Shown: positions 1 through 5,429 of the stretch, piece after piece
How the letters are laid out: every line of letters begins with the position of its first letter
Numbering within the stretch: the stretch's first letter is position 1
NCBI GenBank assembly: GCA_031384695.1
Contig: JANNAV010000064.1
Location: forward strand, 1-8,064
DNA: 8,064 nt
DNA from: JANNAV01 sp031384695
Lineage (GTDB): Bacteria > Pseudomonadota > Alphaproteobacteria > Rhodobacterales > Rhodobacteraceae
Direction of reading: 5' to 3'
Position numbers and translations under genes: made by a program
Notes under the pieces: model-generated
What the model saw: only the letters and a program-made list of their open reading frames with translations
Told to the model about the DNA's origin: nothing
The model's database searches: none

Positions 1-2
1 CC

Positions 3-632
3 GGCACGCAGGGCGAGGCCGCAGGCGATGTGTTCGCCGGGATCGAGCGGCTCGCAGGCTCGGCCTTCGCCGATAACCTCACCGGCAACACAGGCGTGAA
101 CCTGCTCCGTGGCGGCGCGGGTGCCGATACGATGGACGGCGGCGCGGGCACCGACACCTTCTATTACCGTACCGCCGCCTCGGGCATCCGCGTTGATCTC
201 TTCGCAGGCACCGGCTCATTGGGCGACGCCGCAGGCGATGTCGTTTCGGGCTTTGAGGTGGTGTTCGGCTCGGCCTTTGATGATACCGTCACCGGCAACG
301 CTTCCGCCAACCGCATCCGCCGCAGCGCGAGGGCCGATATCATCGACGGCGGCGCGGGCAGCGACACGCTCGATTATGTGACATCGGGTGCCGCCGTCAC
401 CGTCAACCTGCTGACCGTCACCGGCCTTTTCGGCGATGCCGAGGGCGATATGATCTCGCGGATCGAGCGGGTCATCGATTCGCGCTTTGACGATGTTCTG
501 ACCGGCAACGCGCTGCGCAACTTCCTCGGCGGTGGTGCGGGCGACGATGTGATGAACGGCGGCGGCGGCAACGACGTGTTCCTGTTCGGCGCGGGCGATG
601 ACAGCATCAACGGCGATGACGGTATCGACGTG
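3..632 (+). repeat. Three copies of a 210-bp coding tandem repeat
   Basis: The period is exactly 210 bp. The string gcaggcgatg occurs at 21-30 and again at 231-240, with gagggcgata at 441-450. The ggcggcgcgg-type calcium-loop segment lies at 111-120, is corrupted at 321-330 (cgcagcgcga), and is ggtggtgcgg at 531-540. Copies are clearly related in protein but have drifted in sequence. The array probably continues leftward beyond the window. Confidence 0.75.
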
Positions 633-731
633 GCGCCGTTCATCGGCAATCAGTCGGAGTTCACCATGTTCGATTTCGCACCGGGCAACTGGACGTCACC
701 CAGACCAGCACTGGCGATACCGACACCCTGA
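3..731 (+). CDS. RTX-type calcium-binding repeat protein, C-terminal part (5' end outside window, 3' end apparently frameshifted)
   Basis: The reading frame is already open at the window edge, so the N-terminus is missing. The protein is built of RTX nonapeptides (GGAGAD, DGGAGTD, DGGAGSD, GGGAGDD, GGGGND), which bind Ca2+ in a beta-roll; such proteins are typically exported by type I secretion. A larger unit repeats every 70 residues (210 bp): the (L/V)TGN motif is encoded at 78-89, 288-299 and 498-509, each preceded by an AxGD...E(R/V)...S.F.D block. The second copy is degenerate: where its neighbours have GGAGA it reads RRSARA (about 318-335). The frame ends in an atypical tail, NWTSPRPALAIPTP. 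Adding one G beside position 695 would instead give NWTVTQTSTGDTDTL followed by TSIETLRFSDGDFLL, a normal RTX C-terminus, so a 1-bp deletion is likely. Full function (adhesin, protease, S-layer or other) cannot be told from this fragment. Confidence 0.8.
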   Translation, partial: GTQGEAAGDVFAGIERLAGSAFADNLTGNTGVNLLRGGAGADTMDGGAGTDTFYYRTAASGIRVDLFAGTGSLGDAAGDVVSGFEVVFGSAFDDTVTGNASANRIRRSARADIIDGGAGSDTLDYVTSGAAVTVNLLTVTGLFGDAEGDMISRIERVIDSRFDDVLTGNALRNFLGGGAGDDVMNGGGGNDVFLFGAGDDSINGDDGIDVAPFIGNQSEFTMFDFAPGNWTSPRPALAIPTP

Positions 732-910
732 CCAGCATCGAAACCCTGCGCTTCTCGGACGGGGATTTCCTGCTCATCATGCAGGGCAGGGCGGGCTTTG
801 TTAGAAACGCCCCGGCCCCCCTGTTTCTTGCCGGATTTAATTTCAAACAAGCAAGGGGCCATCGCCCCGGCGGTCGCGATAGTGCGCCAGGCCAGGCAAA
901 CGCGCCCTGA
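695..910 (+). other. Out-of-frame continuation of the RTX protein C-terminus
   Basis: In the frame starting with gtc at 695 the sequence reads VTQTSTGDTDTLTSIETL, then RFSDGDFLL. This is the standard end block of RTX domains (x-TDTLTxIExLRFxDG). It remains open to a TGA at 908-910, although the part after about 790 looks like read-through of non-coding DNA. It has no start codon or ribosome binding site of its own that I can support, so it is best read as the displaced tail of the gene to its left, not a separate gene. Confidence 0.6.
847..868 (-). terminator. Possible terminator for the leftward PanB-like operon
   Basis: On the minus strand there is a GGGGC stem, GATG loop and GCCCC stem, followed by the T-rich stretch TTGCTTGTTTG. 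The stem is only 5 bp but all G/C. It lies about 170 bp past the stop codon of the PanB-like gene. Between 732 and 1034 I see no gene, only this hairpin, the one at 989-1006, and a 12-bp direct repeat (GGCAAACGCGCC at 895-906 and 982-993). Confidence 0.35.
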
Positions 911-988
911 TTTGCCTAACCCACCCGATTGCGGAACATCCCTTGCTCAAGCGGCCTCCGGCCTAATGAGCAACAAACCCGGGCAAAC

Positions 989-1006
989 GCGCCATCAGGC
1001 GCTTTT
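989..1006 (+). terminator. Hairpin with T4 tail in the convergent intergenic region
   Basis: GCGCC (989-993), loop ATCA, GGCGC (998-1002), then TTTT. The stem is short, so this is a weak candidate. It sits between two convergently transcribed genes and could serve the rightward RTX transcript; read leftward, the stem is followed by GTTTG. Confidence 0.35.
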
Positions 1007-1034
1007 CCAGATCAGTTCGGGCGCAAAACTCCGC

Positions 1035-1850
1035 CTAACCTCGCGGCCCGTCCAGCCAATCGCAAAACGCGGCCACCACATCGGGGTCGCAGGGCACCAG
1101 ATGCGCCGCCGCCGGATAGGCGCCCGAGCGGACTTCGCCGACGAACTCTCCCATCGCCGCTACCCGCATCTCTTGCAACCGCGCCGCCTCGGCTGCGAAA
1201 TCGGCATAACGGCGCGCGTGGCGTGGCACGTGGCCCTTTGTCTGCCCCAGCACGTCATCGCTGAAGAGATACTGCGCATGCCCCGCCGCCCCCGCCCCCA
1301 TCGAGATCAGGAACAAATCGCAATGCGCCGCAATCGCCTTGGTGACAGCCTCGGGCACCACCTCGATCTCCACCGCGAAAGCCCCCGCAGCCTGCAAATC
1401 CATACATTGCCGATACACCAACTTGGCGCTGTCCAGCGTCTTGCCCACCGCCTTGAAGCCGCCCGTCCAGGTGCGCTTTGACGGGATCAGCCCGACATGC
1501 CCGCACACCGGCACCCCGTGATCCGCCAAGGCGCGCACCGTTTGCAAACTGCCCGAACAATACACCGCGTCCGCGCCATGTTTCATCAGCGGAAAGGCCC
1601 ATTTCAGAAAATCCGCCGTACCGCCGATCTCGTAATAATTGTCGCCCGGAAAGGCGAAGGCATCCGGCGCCACCTCGCGGAACCGCCCGTCAAAGATCAT
1701 CGTCGGCGGCACCGAAAGCAGTTCCACCCCCGCCCGCGCCGCCGCCTCCGCCTCCTCCAGCGTCTCCACCCGCAGCATCGCCAACTGCCGCTTGCCGCGC
1801 ATCCCGCGCAGGTCGGCGACCGTCAGGCGCTGTGTCATGCGCTGTGTCAT
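1035..1850 (-). CDS. PanB-like (ketopantoate hydroxymethyltransferase family) enzyme, divergent active site
   Basis: This 271-residue protein has the usual PanB length, and a TIM-barrel fold of the PEP mutase/isocitrate lyase superfamily is expected. Family signatures are PVCGHVGL (114-121), GGFKAVGKT (130-138), E163 in VEIEVVP (position of the PanB catalytic Glu), SMGAG (183-187) and the RYADFAAE...EVRSGAYP tail. True PanB transfers a hydroxymethyl group from methylene-tetrahydrofolate to 2-oxoisovalerate in pantothenate synthesis. By eye, the PanB VGDS metal motif is replaced by SVPP (46-49), and the VKIEGG substrate motif by VYCSGS (96-101). The reaction is therefore probably different, and I withhold the symbol panB. 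The start at 1848-1850 overlaps the stop of the ferredoxin gene by 4 bp (ATGA), implying translational coupling. A second in-frame ATG lies at 1836-1838 within a 12-bp duplication. It is the last gene of the moc-like operon; automated pipelines would probably call it 3-methyl-2-oxobutanoate hydroxymethyltransferase. Confidence 0.85.
   Translation of the reverse strand: MTQRMTQRLTVADLRGMRGKRQLAMLRVETLEEAEAAARAGVELLSVPPTMIFDGRFREVAPDAFAFPGDNYYEIGGTADFLKWAFPLMKHGADAVYCSGSLQTVRALADHGVPVCGHVGLIPSKRTWTGGFKAVGKTLDSAKLVYRQCMDLQAAGAFAVEIEVVPEAVTKAIAAHCDLFLISMGAGAAGHAQYLFSDDVLGQTKGHVPRHARRYADFAAEAARLQEMRVAAMGEFVGEVRSGAYPAAAHLVPCDPDVVAAFCDWLDGPRG
1827..1850 (-). repeat. 12-bp tandem duplication over the PanB-like start codon
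   Basis: On the minus strand ATGACACAGCGC occurs twice in direct succession, encoding MTQR-MTQR and giving two in-frame start codons, 1848-1850 and 1836-1838. The first overlaps the upstream TGA. G-rich sequence (GGGGTGGG) upstream of the first ATG may act as its ribosome binding site. Confidence 0.8.
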
Positions 1851-2164
1851 GCGCCCACCCCCAGCCACACCCGGCCGGCCTCGACCTTCACCGGATAGGT
1901 GCGCAGGTTCACACAAACCGGCGCGCGCTTTGCCTCGCCGGTCCGGTAGTCGAACTGGCCGTTGTGCTTTGGGCACTCGATCAGATGGCCCATCACCAAC
2001 CCGTCCGCCAGATGCACCGCCTCGTGGCTGCACAGTCCCGCCGTGGCATAAAACGCGCCACCCGGCGCGTGATAAACCGCATAGGTCGCCCCCGCATGAT
2101 CAAACCGGATCAGGTCTTCCTCGTCGATATCCCCGGTGCCGCAAACCTCAATCCAACCGCTCAT
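1847..2164 (-). CDS. mocE: MocE-like Rieske [2Fe-2S] ferredoxin
   Basis: A 105-residue soluble protein made of a single Rieske domain. The cluster ligands are visible as C45-S-H47 and C64-P-K-H67, the CxH...CxxH pattern, so a [2Fe-2S] cluster bound by two Cys and two His is expected. In the rhizopine (moc) system of Sinorhizobium a protein of this type is the electron carrier for the oxygenase MocD. Here it follows the MocD-like gene by 8 bp, has a clear ribosome binding site (GGAG 5 bases before ATG), and overlaps the next gene by 4 bp, so it is certainly co-transcribed with both. It should pass electrons from a reductase to the membrane di-iron enzyme. No reductase gene is in the window. 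The ferredoxin identity is secure; the moc assignment rests on gene order and family resemblance. Confidence 0.88.
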   Translation of the reverse strand: MSGWIEVCGTGDIDEEDLIRFDHAGATYAVYHAPGGAFYATAGLCSHEAVHLADGLVMGHLIECPKHNGQFDYRTGEAKRAPVCVNLRTYPVKVEAGRVWLGVGA

Positions 2165-2172
2165 TTCCGCTC

Positions 2173-3252
2173 CTATTCTGCTGCCGCGCCAAGGGCTGCT
2201 GCGTGGAAATCCTCGCGGTAAGGCCGCGCCGTCACCGGCAACGCCCGCTTTACGAAATACTCCTCATTGGCCAACTGCCGCCGCAACGCCGACCACATCT
2301 CGGCAAATCCCGCCGCAATCGAAGGGTTTGGTGCCGGCAGATCATCCCTGATCAGCGCATGCAGCCGGGGCAGGGCGTGATAAGGCACCATCGGAAACAT
2401 GTGATGCTCCACATGGTAATTCATATTCCAATAGATGAACCGCGACACCGGGTTCATCATGACCGTCCGCGCGTTCAGCCGGTGATCGGTCACATTATCC
2501 GCAAGCCCGCCATGCTGCAAAAGCCCTGTCAGAATGTGGTGCCACGCGCCGTAAAGCCGTGGCAACCCGATCACCATCAATGGCAGGATTGATCCCAGAA
2601 CCACCGCAAGCGCCAGCGTCGCGGCATAAATCGCCATCCAGATCCGCGCCACCCGCACCACCTTCGTCGCCTCATGCGCCGGCACATACGTCGCCTCCTC
2701 AGGATGCAACCGCCCGCTCGCGTTCAAAAGCATCCGGCTCCACCCCACATAAGCATCGAAAATCCCAAAGAAATTGCCGATCACCTTGACAAAGGCAGGC
2801 GGGCGCATCACCGCAATTTCGGGATCACGGCCCACGATATAGGTGTCGGTGTGATGGCGCGCATGGCTCCAGCGCCACGTCGCCGGGTTGCGCACGATCA
2901 TGAAACAGGCGATCTGATAGACCACCTCGTTCATCCAGGGTGTCCTGAACGCCGTGCCGTGCTGGCACTCGTGCCACCGGCTGTCCGACGCCGAGCCATA
3001 AAGCACCCCGTAAGCCAGCCAGAAAGGCACCGCCCACAGGCTGCCCCAAAGGACAATCCCCGCCGCCGCCGCGCCGATCATCGCACCATAAAGGATCACC
3101 GTATCGCGGATCGCCGGGCCATCACGCCGCTGCATCAGCTCTTTCATCACCCGGCGCGGCACCTCGCTGTGATACCACTCCGCCGCCGCAAGCCCCGTCT
3201 CCACCGCCCGCGCCCCGTCCGGGCCAAGCAGGCTGTAATCACGTCTGGCCAT
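2173..3252 (-). CDS. mocD: MocD-like membrane fatty acid desaturase/hydroxylase family protein
   Basis: A 359-residue integral membrane di-iron enzyme of the fatty acid desaturase superfamily. The three histidine boxes are H94ECQH98, H130ARHH134 and H280VEHH284, with a further His at 247 (LLQHGG). Hydrophobic segments occur around 51-87, 110-120 and 204-232, so the active site should face the cytoplasm. Start chosen at ATG 3250-3252 because GGAGG lies just upstream and MARRDYSLLGP is the normal beginning of this subfamily; the frame extends 22 codons further without a ribosome binding site. The partner Rieske ferredoxin gene follows after 8 bp. In rhizopine catabolism MocD is a proposed oxygenase for O-demethylation of 3-O-methyl-scyllo-inosamine; RtxC, a rhizobitoxine desaturase, is another relative. 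The neighbouring inositol-type importer and isomerase support a cyclitol substrate over a lipid, but that is inference. Confidence 0.87.
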   Translation of the reverse strand: MARRDYSLLGPDGARAVETGLAAAEWYHSEVPRRVMKELMQRRDGPAIRDTVILYGAMIGAAAAGIVLWGSLWAVPFWLAYGVLYGSASDSRWHECQHGTAFRTPWMNEVVYQIACFMIVRNPATWRWSHARHHTDTYIVGRDPEIAVMRPPAFVKVIGNFFGIFDAYVGWSRMLLNASGRLHPEEATYVPAHEATKVVRVARIWMAIYAATLALAVVLGSILPLMVIGLPRLYGAWHHILTGLLQHGGLADNVTDHRLNARTVMMNPVSRFIYWNMNYHVEHHMFPMVPYHALPRLHALIRDDLPAPNPSIAAGFAEMWSALRRQLANEEYFVKRALPVTARPYREDFHAAALGAAAE

Positions 3253-3327
3253 CTGGTCCTCCCCGCAACATCCGCGCGTTATCCGCTTATCGTAACGGGC
3301 AAATCCGCCCGCCCGCAACCGGCAGCA

Positions 3328-3383
3328 TTTGACATCTCGTCAAAAATCGTCAGACCATATCTCTGGATGACGATATATCGTCA
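3328..3383. promoter_or_regulatory. Operator cluster between divergent genes: perfect 16-bp palindrome plus related half-sites
   Basis: TGACGATATATCGTCA at 3368-3383 is an exact palindrome. A second inverted repeat, TTTGAC-N5-GTCAAA, lies at 3328-3344, and another half-site ATCGTCA at 3346-3352. The last pairs with TGACGAT at 3368-3374 as an inverted repeat with a 15-bp gap. The cluster lies in the only divergent intergenic region of the window, directly upstream of the LacI-family gene, so it is the likely binding site of that regulator, controlling itself and the moc-like operon. A -35-like TTGACA occurs at 3329-3334 on the plus strand, but I see no convincing -10 for the regulator gene. 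Confidence 0.65.
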
Positions 3384-3384
3384 A
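3356..3384 (-). promoter_or_regulatory. Candidate sigma-70 promoter for the mocDE-PanB-like operon
   Basis: On the minus strand TTGACG (3379-3384) is followed after 17 bp by GATATG (3356-3361). The -35 matches consensus at 5 of 6 positions, the -10 at only 3 of 6. It lies about 100 bp upstream of the MocD-like start. The -35 element falls inside the perfect palindrome at 3368-3383, so a protein bound there would block this promoter. Confidence 0.4.
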
Positions 3385-3401
3385 AAAAAACCGAGGATAT
3401 C

Positions 3402-4412
3402 ATGGCCAAACGCCCCGGAATGGCAGAACTTGCGGCCGCAGCGGGGGTATCCGTCGCCACGGTTGACCGCGCCCTGAATGGCCGCGAGCCGGTGCATGCC
3501 GCAACATTGGCCCGCATCGTAGCCGCCGCGCGCGCAACCGGTCATCCGGCGGCCGCACAACTGTCGCCCGTCCCTCCGGACCTGCCAACCCTGCGTCTGG
3601 GCGTGGTGCTGCACAAGGGGGGGCAGGCGTTCTATCAGGATTTCACCCGAACCCTCACCGCCGGGGTCGCCGCCGAAACCCGGGCGCGGGTGGACCTTGC
3701 GCTCAGCTATGCCAACTCGCAGGCCCCCGCCGAAATGGCGGCCCTGCTCAGGGCTATGATCGGGCGCTGCGATGTGGTGGCCGCCACCGCCGTCAACCAC
3801 CCCGAAATCACCGCCGCCGTCACCGCGCTGAAGGCCGCAGGCGTGCCGGTCTTTGCCCTGCTTTCCGACTTTGCCGAAGGCCAGCGCGCGGGCTATCTGG
3901 GGGTCGATAACCTCAAAGCCGGGCGGGTGGCGGGCTGGATCACGGCGCTTGCCGCCAAAGGTCCCGGCAAGGTCGCGGTGTTCATCGGCGGCCACCGCTG
4001 GCATGGCCACGATCTGCGCGACGCCGGTTTTCGCGCCTATCTGCGCGAAGGCGCGCCGCATCTTGTGGTGATGGACAGCCTGATCAACCTCGAAACCCGC
4101 GCCCTCACCTTCGAGACAACCCTCGCCCTGCTCGCCCGCGAGCCCCACCTGCGCGGCATTTATGTCGCCGGCGGCGGCATGGAGGGCGCCATCGCCGCCC
4201 TCACCGAGGCCCGCGCGCCCGGCGAAGTGGCGCTTGTGGTCAACGAATTGACCGAAGTTTCCAAAGCCGGCCTTGCCGCAGGCTGGGTCACCCTTGTCGA
4301 GGCCACGCCCCTCGCCCCCATGATGCGCCTGCTGCTGGACATGGCACTGAACGCCGAACGCCCCAGCCAGCACCTGCTGCAACCGGTCATCCATGTCCGC
4401 GAGATGCTCTGA
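3402..4412 (+). CDS. LacI-family transcriptional regulator
   Basis: A 336-residue protein of standard LacI-family length. The N-terminal helix-turn-helix spans about residues 5-30 (MAELAAAAGVSVATVDRALN, then G), the classic LacI signature. The remainder, from about residue 64 (LRLGVVL), is a periplasmic-binding-protein-like sensor domain that would bind a sugar or cyclitol. The hinge (ATGHPAAAQ, 45-53) lacks the usual YxPN motif, as in a subset of the family. GAGG lies 5 bases before the ATG. The palindromic operator cluster is immediately upstream, and the gene sits between the leftward moc-like operon and the rightward isomerase/transporter genes, so it probably represses both until the imported compound or a derivative binds. 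The inducer is unknown; inositol or a derivative is inferred from context. Confidence 0.9.
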   Translation: MAKRPGMAELAAAAGVSVATVDRALNGREPVHAATLARIVAAARATGHPAAAQLSPVPPDLPTLRLGVVLHKGGQAFYQDFTRTLTAGVAAETRARVDLALSYANSQAPAEMAALLRAMIGRCDVVAATAVNHPEITAAVTALKAAGVPVFALLSDFAEGQRAGYLGVDNLKAGRVAGWITALAAKGPGKVAVFIGGHRWHGHDLRDAGFRAYLREGAPHLVVMDSLINLETRALTFETTLALLAREPHLRGIYVAGGGMEGAIAALTEARAPGEVALVVNELTEVSKAGLAAGWVTLVEATPLAPMMRLLLDMALNAERPSQHLLQPVIHVREML

Positions 4413-4453
4413 GCGGCCGCCGCATCTTTGCCGTCAATTTTAGAATTTTTCGG

Positions 4454-4483
4454 TTGAATTGCCGCACAAATAGAATAGATATT
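4454..4483 (+). promoter_or_regulatory. Candidate promoter for the isomerase gene
   Basis: The 119-bp gap after the regulator gene contains a marked AT-rich island (about 4434-4490). TTGAAT (4454-4459) and GATATT (4478-4483) are 18 bp apart, each matching consensus at 4 of 6 positions. A short inverted repeat GAATA-GA-TATTC (4473-4484) overlaps the -10. A CGTCAA half-site (4432-4437), as in the operator cluster, lies upstream, but there is no full palindrome. Confidence 0.35.
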
Positions 4484-4531
4484 CCATATTGAGCGGCTCG
4501 ATTGCGCCGCCCAAGTGGAGAATCACCCTCG

Positions 4532-5341
4532 ATGCCGCCGTTTGCCCTGAACCATATGACCGCCCCGAATATTGGCTGGGAGGCGTTCCTGACCCTCGCG
4601 TCGCAGCTTGGCTGCGTCGGGGTGGAGTACCGCAACGACCTGCCCGGCGCGCTGTTTGGCGGCACCGATCCCCGCGTTGTGGGGGATGCGGTCAAGGATC
4701 GTGGCCTGCGGTTTCTGGCGCTGGCCGAGGTCAAGATGTTCAACGACTGGTCCGACGCCAAACGTGCCGAGGCCGAGGCGCTGATGCAGATCGCCGTCGC
4801 CGCCGGTGCCGAGGCTGTCAGCCTCATTCCGCGCAATGATGGTGTCGCAACCGGGCGTGCCGAAAGCCGCGCCGCCTGCGAAACCGCGCTGCGCGAGGTG
4901 CTGCCGATGCTGCGCGCGCATGGCCTCAAAGCCATGGTCGAACCCTTGGGCTTCGAGGTCTGCTCGCTGCGCCACAAGGACATTCTGGCCGATGTGATCA
5001 CCGCTTTGGGCGGGCAGGGCACCCTTTACATCGTGCATGACACTTTCCACCATCACCTCGCGGGTGGTGGTGCAATATTCCCGGAACTAACTGGAATCGT
5101 TCACGTATCCGGTGTGACCGACCCAGCGGTCAGCGTCTCCGACATGCGCGACGGCCACCGGGTTCTGGTCGATGCGCAAGACCGCCTCGGCAATCTGGCC
5201 CAGCTATGCAACTTGCGTGACGCGGGCTATACTGGCCCCATCAGCTTTGAGCCCTTTGCCGCCAGCGTTCACGCGCTTGCGGCCCCGCAGGCGGCGCTTG
5301 CCGCCTCGATGGAATTCATCCGGTCGGGCATGGCCGCCTGA
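4532..5341 (+). CDS. IolI-like TIM-barrel sugar phosphate isomerase/epimerase (probable 2-keto-myo-inositol isomerase type)
   Basis: A 269-residue protein of the xylose-isomerase-like TIM-barrel family. The start MPPFALNHMTAPN and the line of conserved blocks match B. subtilis IolI: GCVGVEYRNDLP (28-38), LRFLALAEVKMFN (59-71), MVEPLGF (135-141), YIVHDTFHHH (166-175), GIVHVSG (188-194) and ISFEPF (237-242). The four metal ligands of IolI appear to be kept as E137, D170, H191 and E240. IolI interconverts 2-keto-myo-inositol and 1-keto-D-chiro-inositol, with a divalent metal, in the cytoplasm. The ATG at 4532 is chosen because GGAG lies 11 bases upstream and the IolI-like sequence starts there; an in-frame TTG 30 bases earlier has no support. 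The gene lies between the regulator and the importer, fitting a cyclitol pathway. Exact substrate is not provable from sequence; related epimerases act on other keto-sugars. Confidence 0.83.
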   Translation: MPPFALNHMTAPNIGWEAFLTLASQLGCVGVEYRNDLPGALFGGTDPRVVGDAVKDRGLRFLALAEVKMFNDWSDAKRAEAEALMQIAVAAGAEAVSLIPRNDGVATGRAESRAACETALREVLPMLRAHGLKAMVEPLGFEVCSLRHKDILADVITALGGQGTLYIVHDTFHHHLAGGGAIFPELTGIVHVSGVTDPAVSVSDMRDGHRVLVDAQDRLGNLAQLCNLRDAGYTGPISFEPFAASVHALAAPQAALAASMEFIRSGMAA

Positions 5342-5361
5342 GGCCGCCCGACCGCGCGAAT

Positions 5362-5410
5362 ACCGCCCGAAGGGGCGGTCCGGCAGGGAGAGCAAGGTGT
5401 GCCGGACACC
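5362..5410 (+). other. Two small hairpins between the isomerase and binding-protein genes
   Basis: ACCGCCC (5362-5368), loop GAAG, GGGCGGT (5373-5379) is a perfect 7-bp stem. GGTGT (5396-5400), loop GCCGG, ACACC (5406-5410) follows, then ATCTTT. Neither has a proper T-tract. They may stabilise or process the mRNA upstream of the highly expressed binding-protein gene, or attenuate transcription. Confidence 0.4.
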
Positions 5411-5429
5411 ATCTTTGGAGGAGAGACAC

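Noticed and set aside
895..993. 12-bp direct repeat GGCAAACGCGCC (895-906 and 982-993)
   Set aside because: Only two short copies in non-coding DNA; no flanking inverted repeats, integrase or tRNA end to support an attachment site or mobile element.
798..2592. Long plus-strand frames (798-1481, 1478-2221, 1639-2592) across the moc-like operon
   Set aside because: Their products are rich in R, P, A and H with no family motifs, and they lie opposite three well-supported minus-strand genes with proper start signals.
3381..4394. A 337-codon open frame on the minus strand opposite the LacI-family gene
   Set aside because: It is an antisense shadow of a high-GC gene: low-complexity composition rich in G, A, H and Q, no recognisable domain, and the plus-strand frame is a clear regulator.
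4413..4420. GCGGCCGC palindrome directly after the LacI-family stop codon
   Set aside because: An 8-bp G/C palindrome is expected by chance in DNA this rich in GC, and it has no loop or T-tract to be a terminator.
5048..5073. Inverted repeat CACCATCACC...GGTGGTGGTG inside the isomerase gene
   Set aside because: It is explained by the encoded His-His-His and Gly-Gly-Gly runs flanking LA; the HHH belongs to the conserved metal-site segment.
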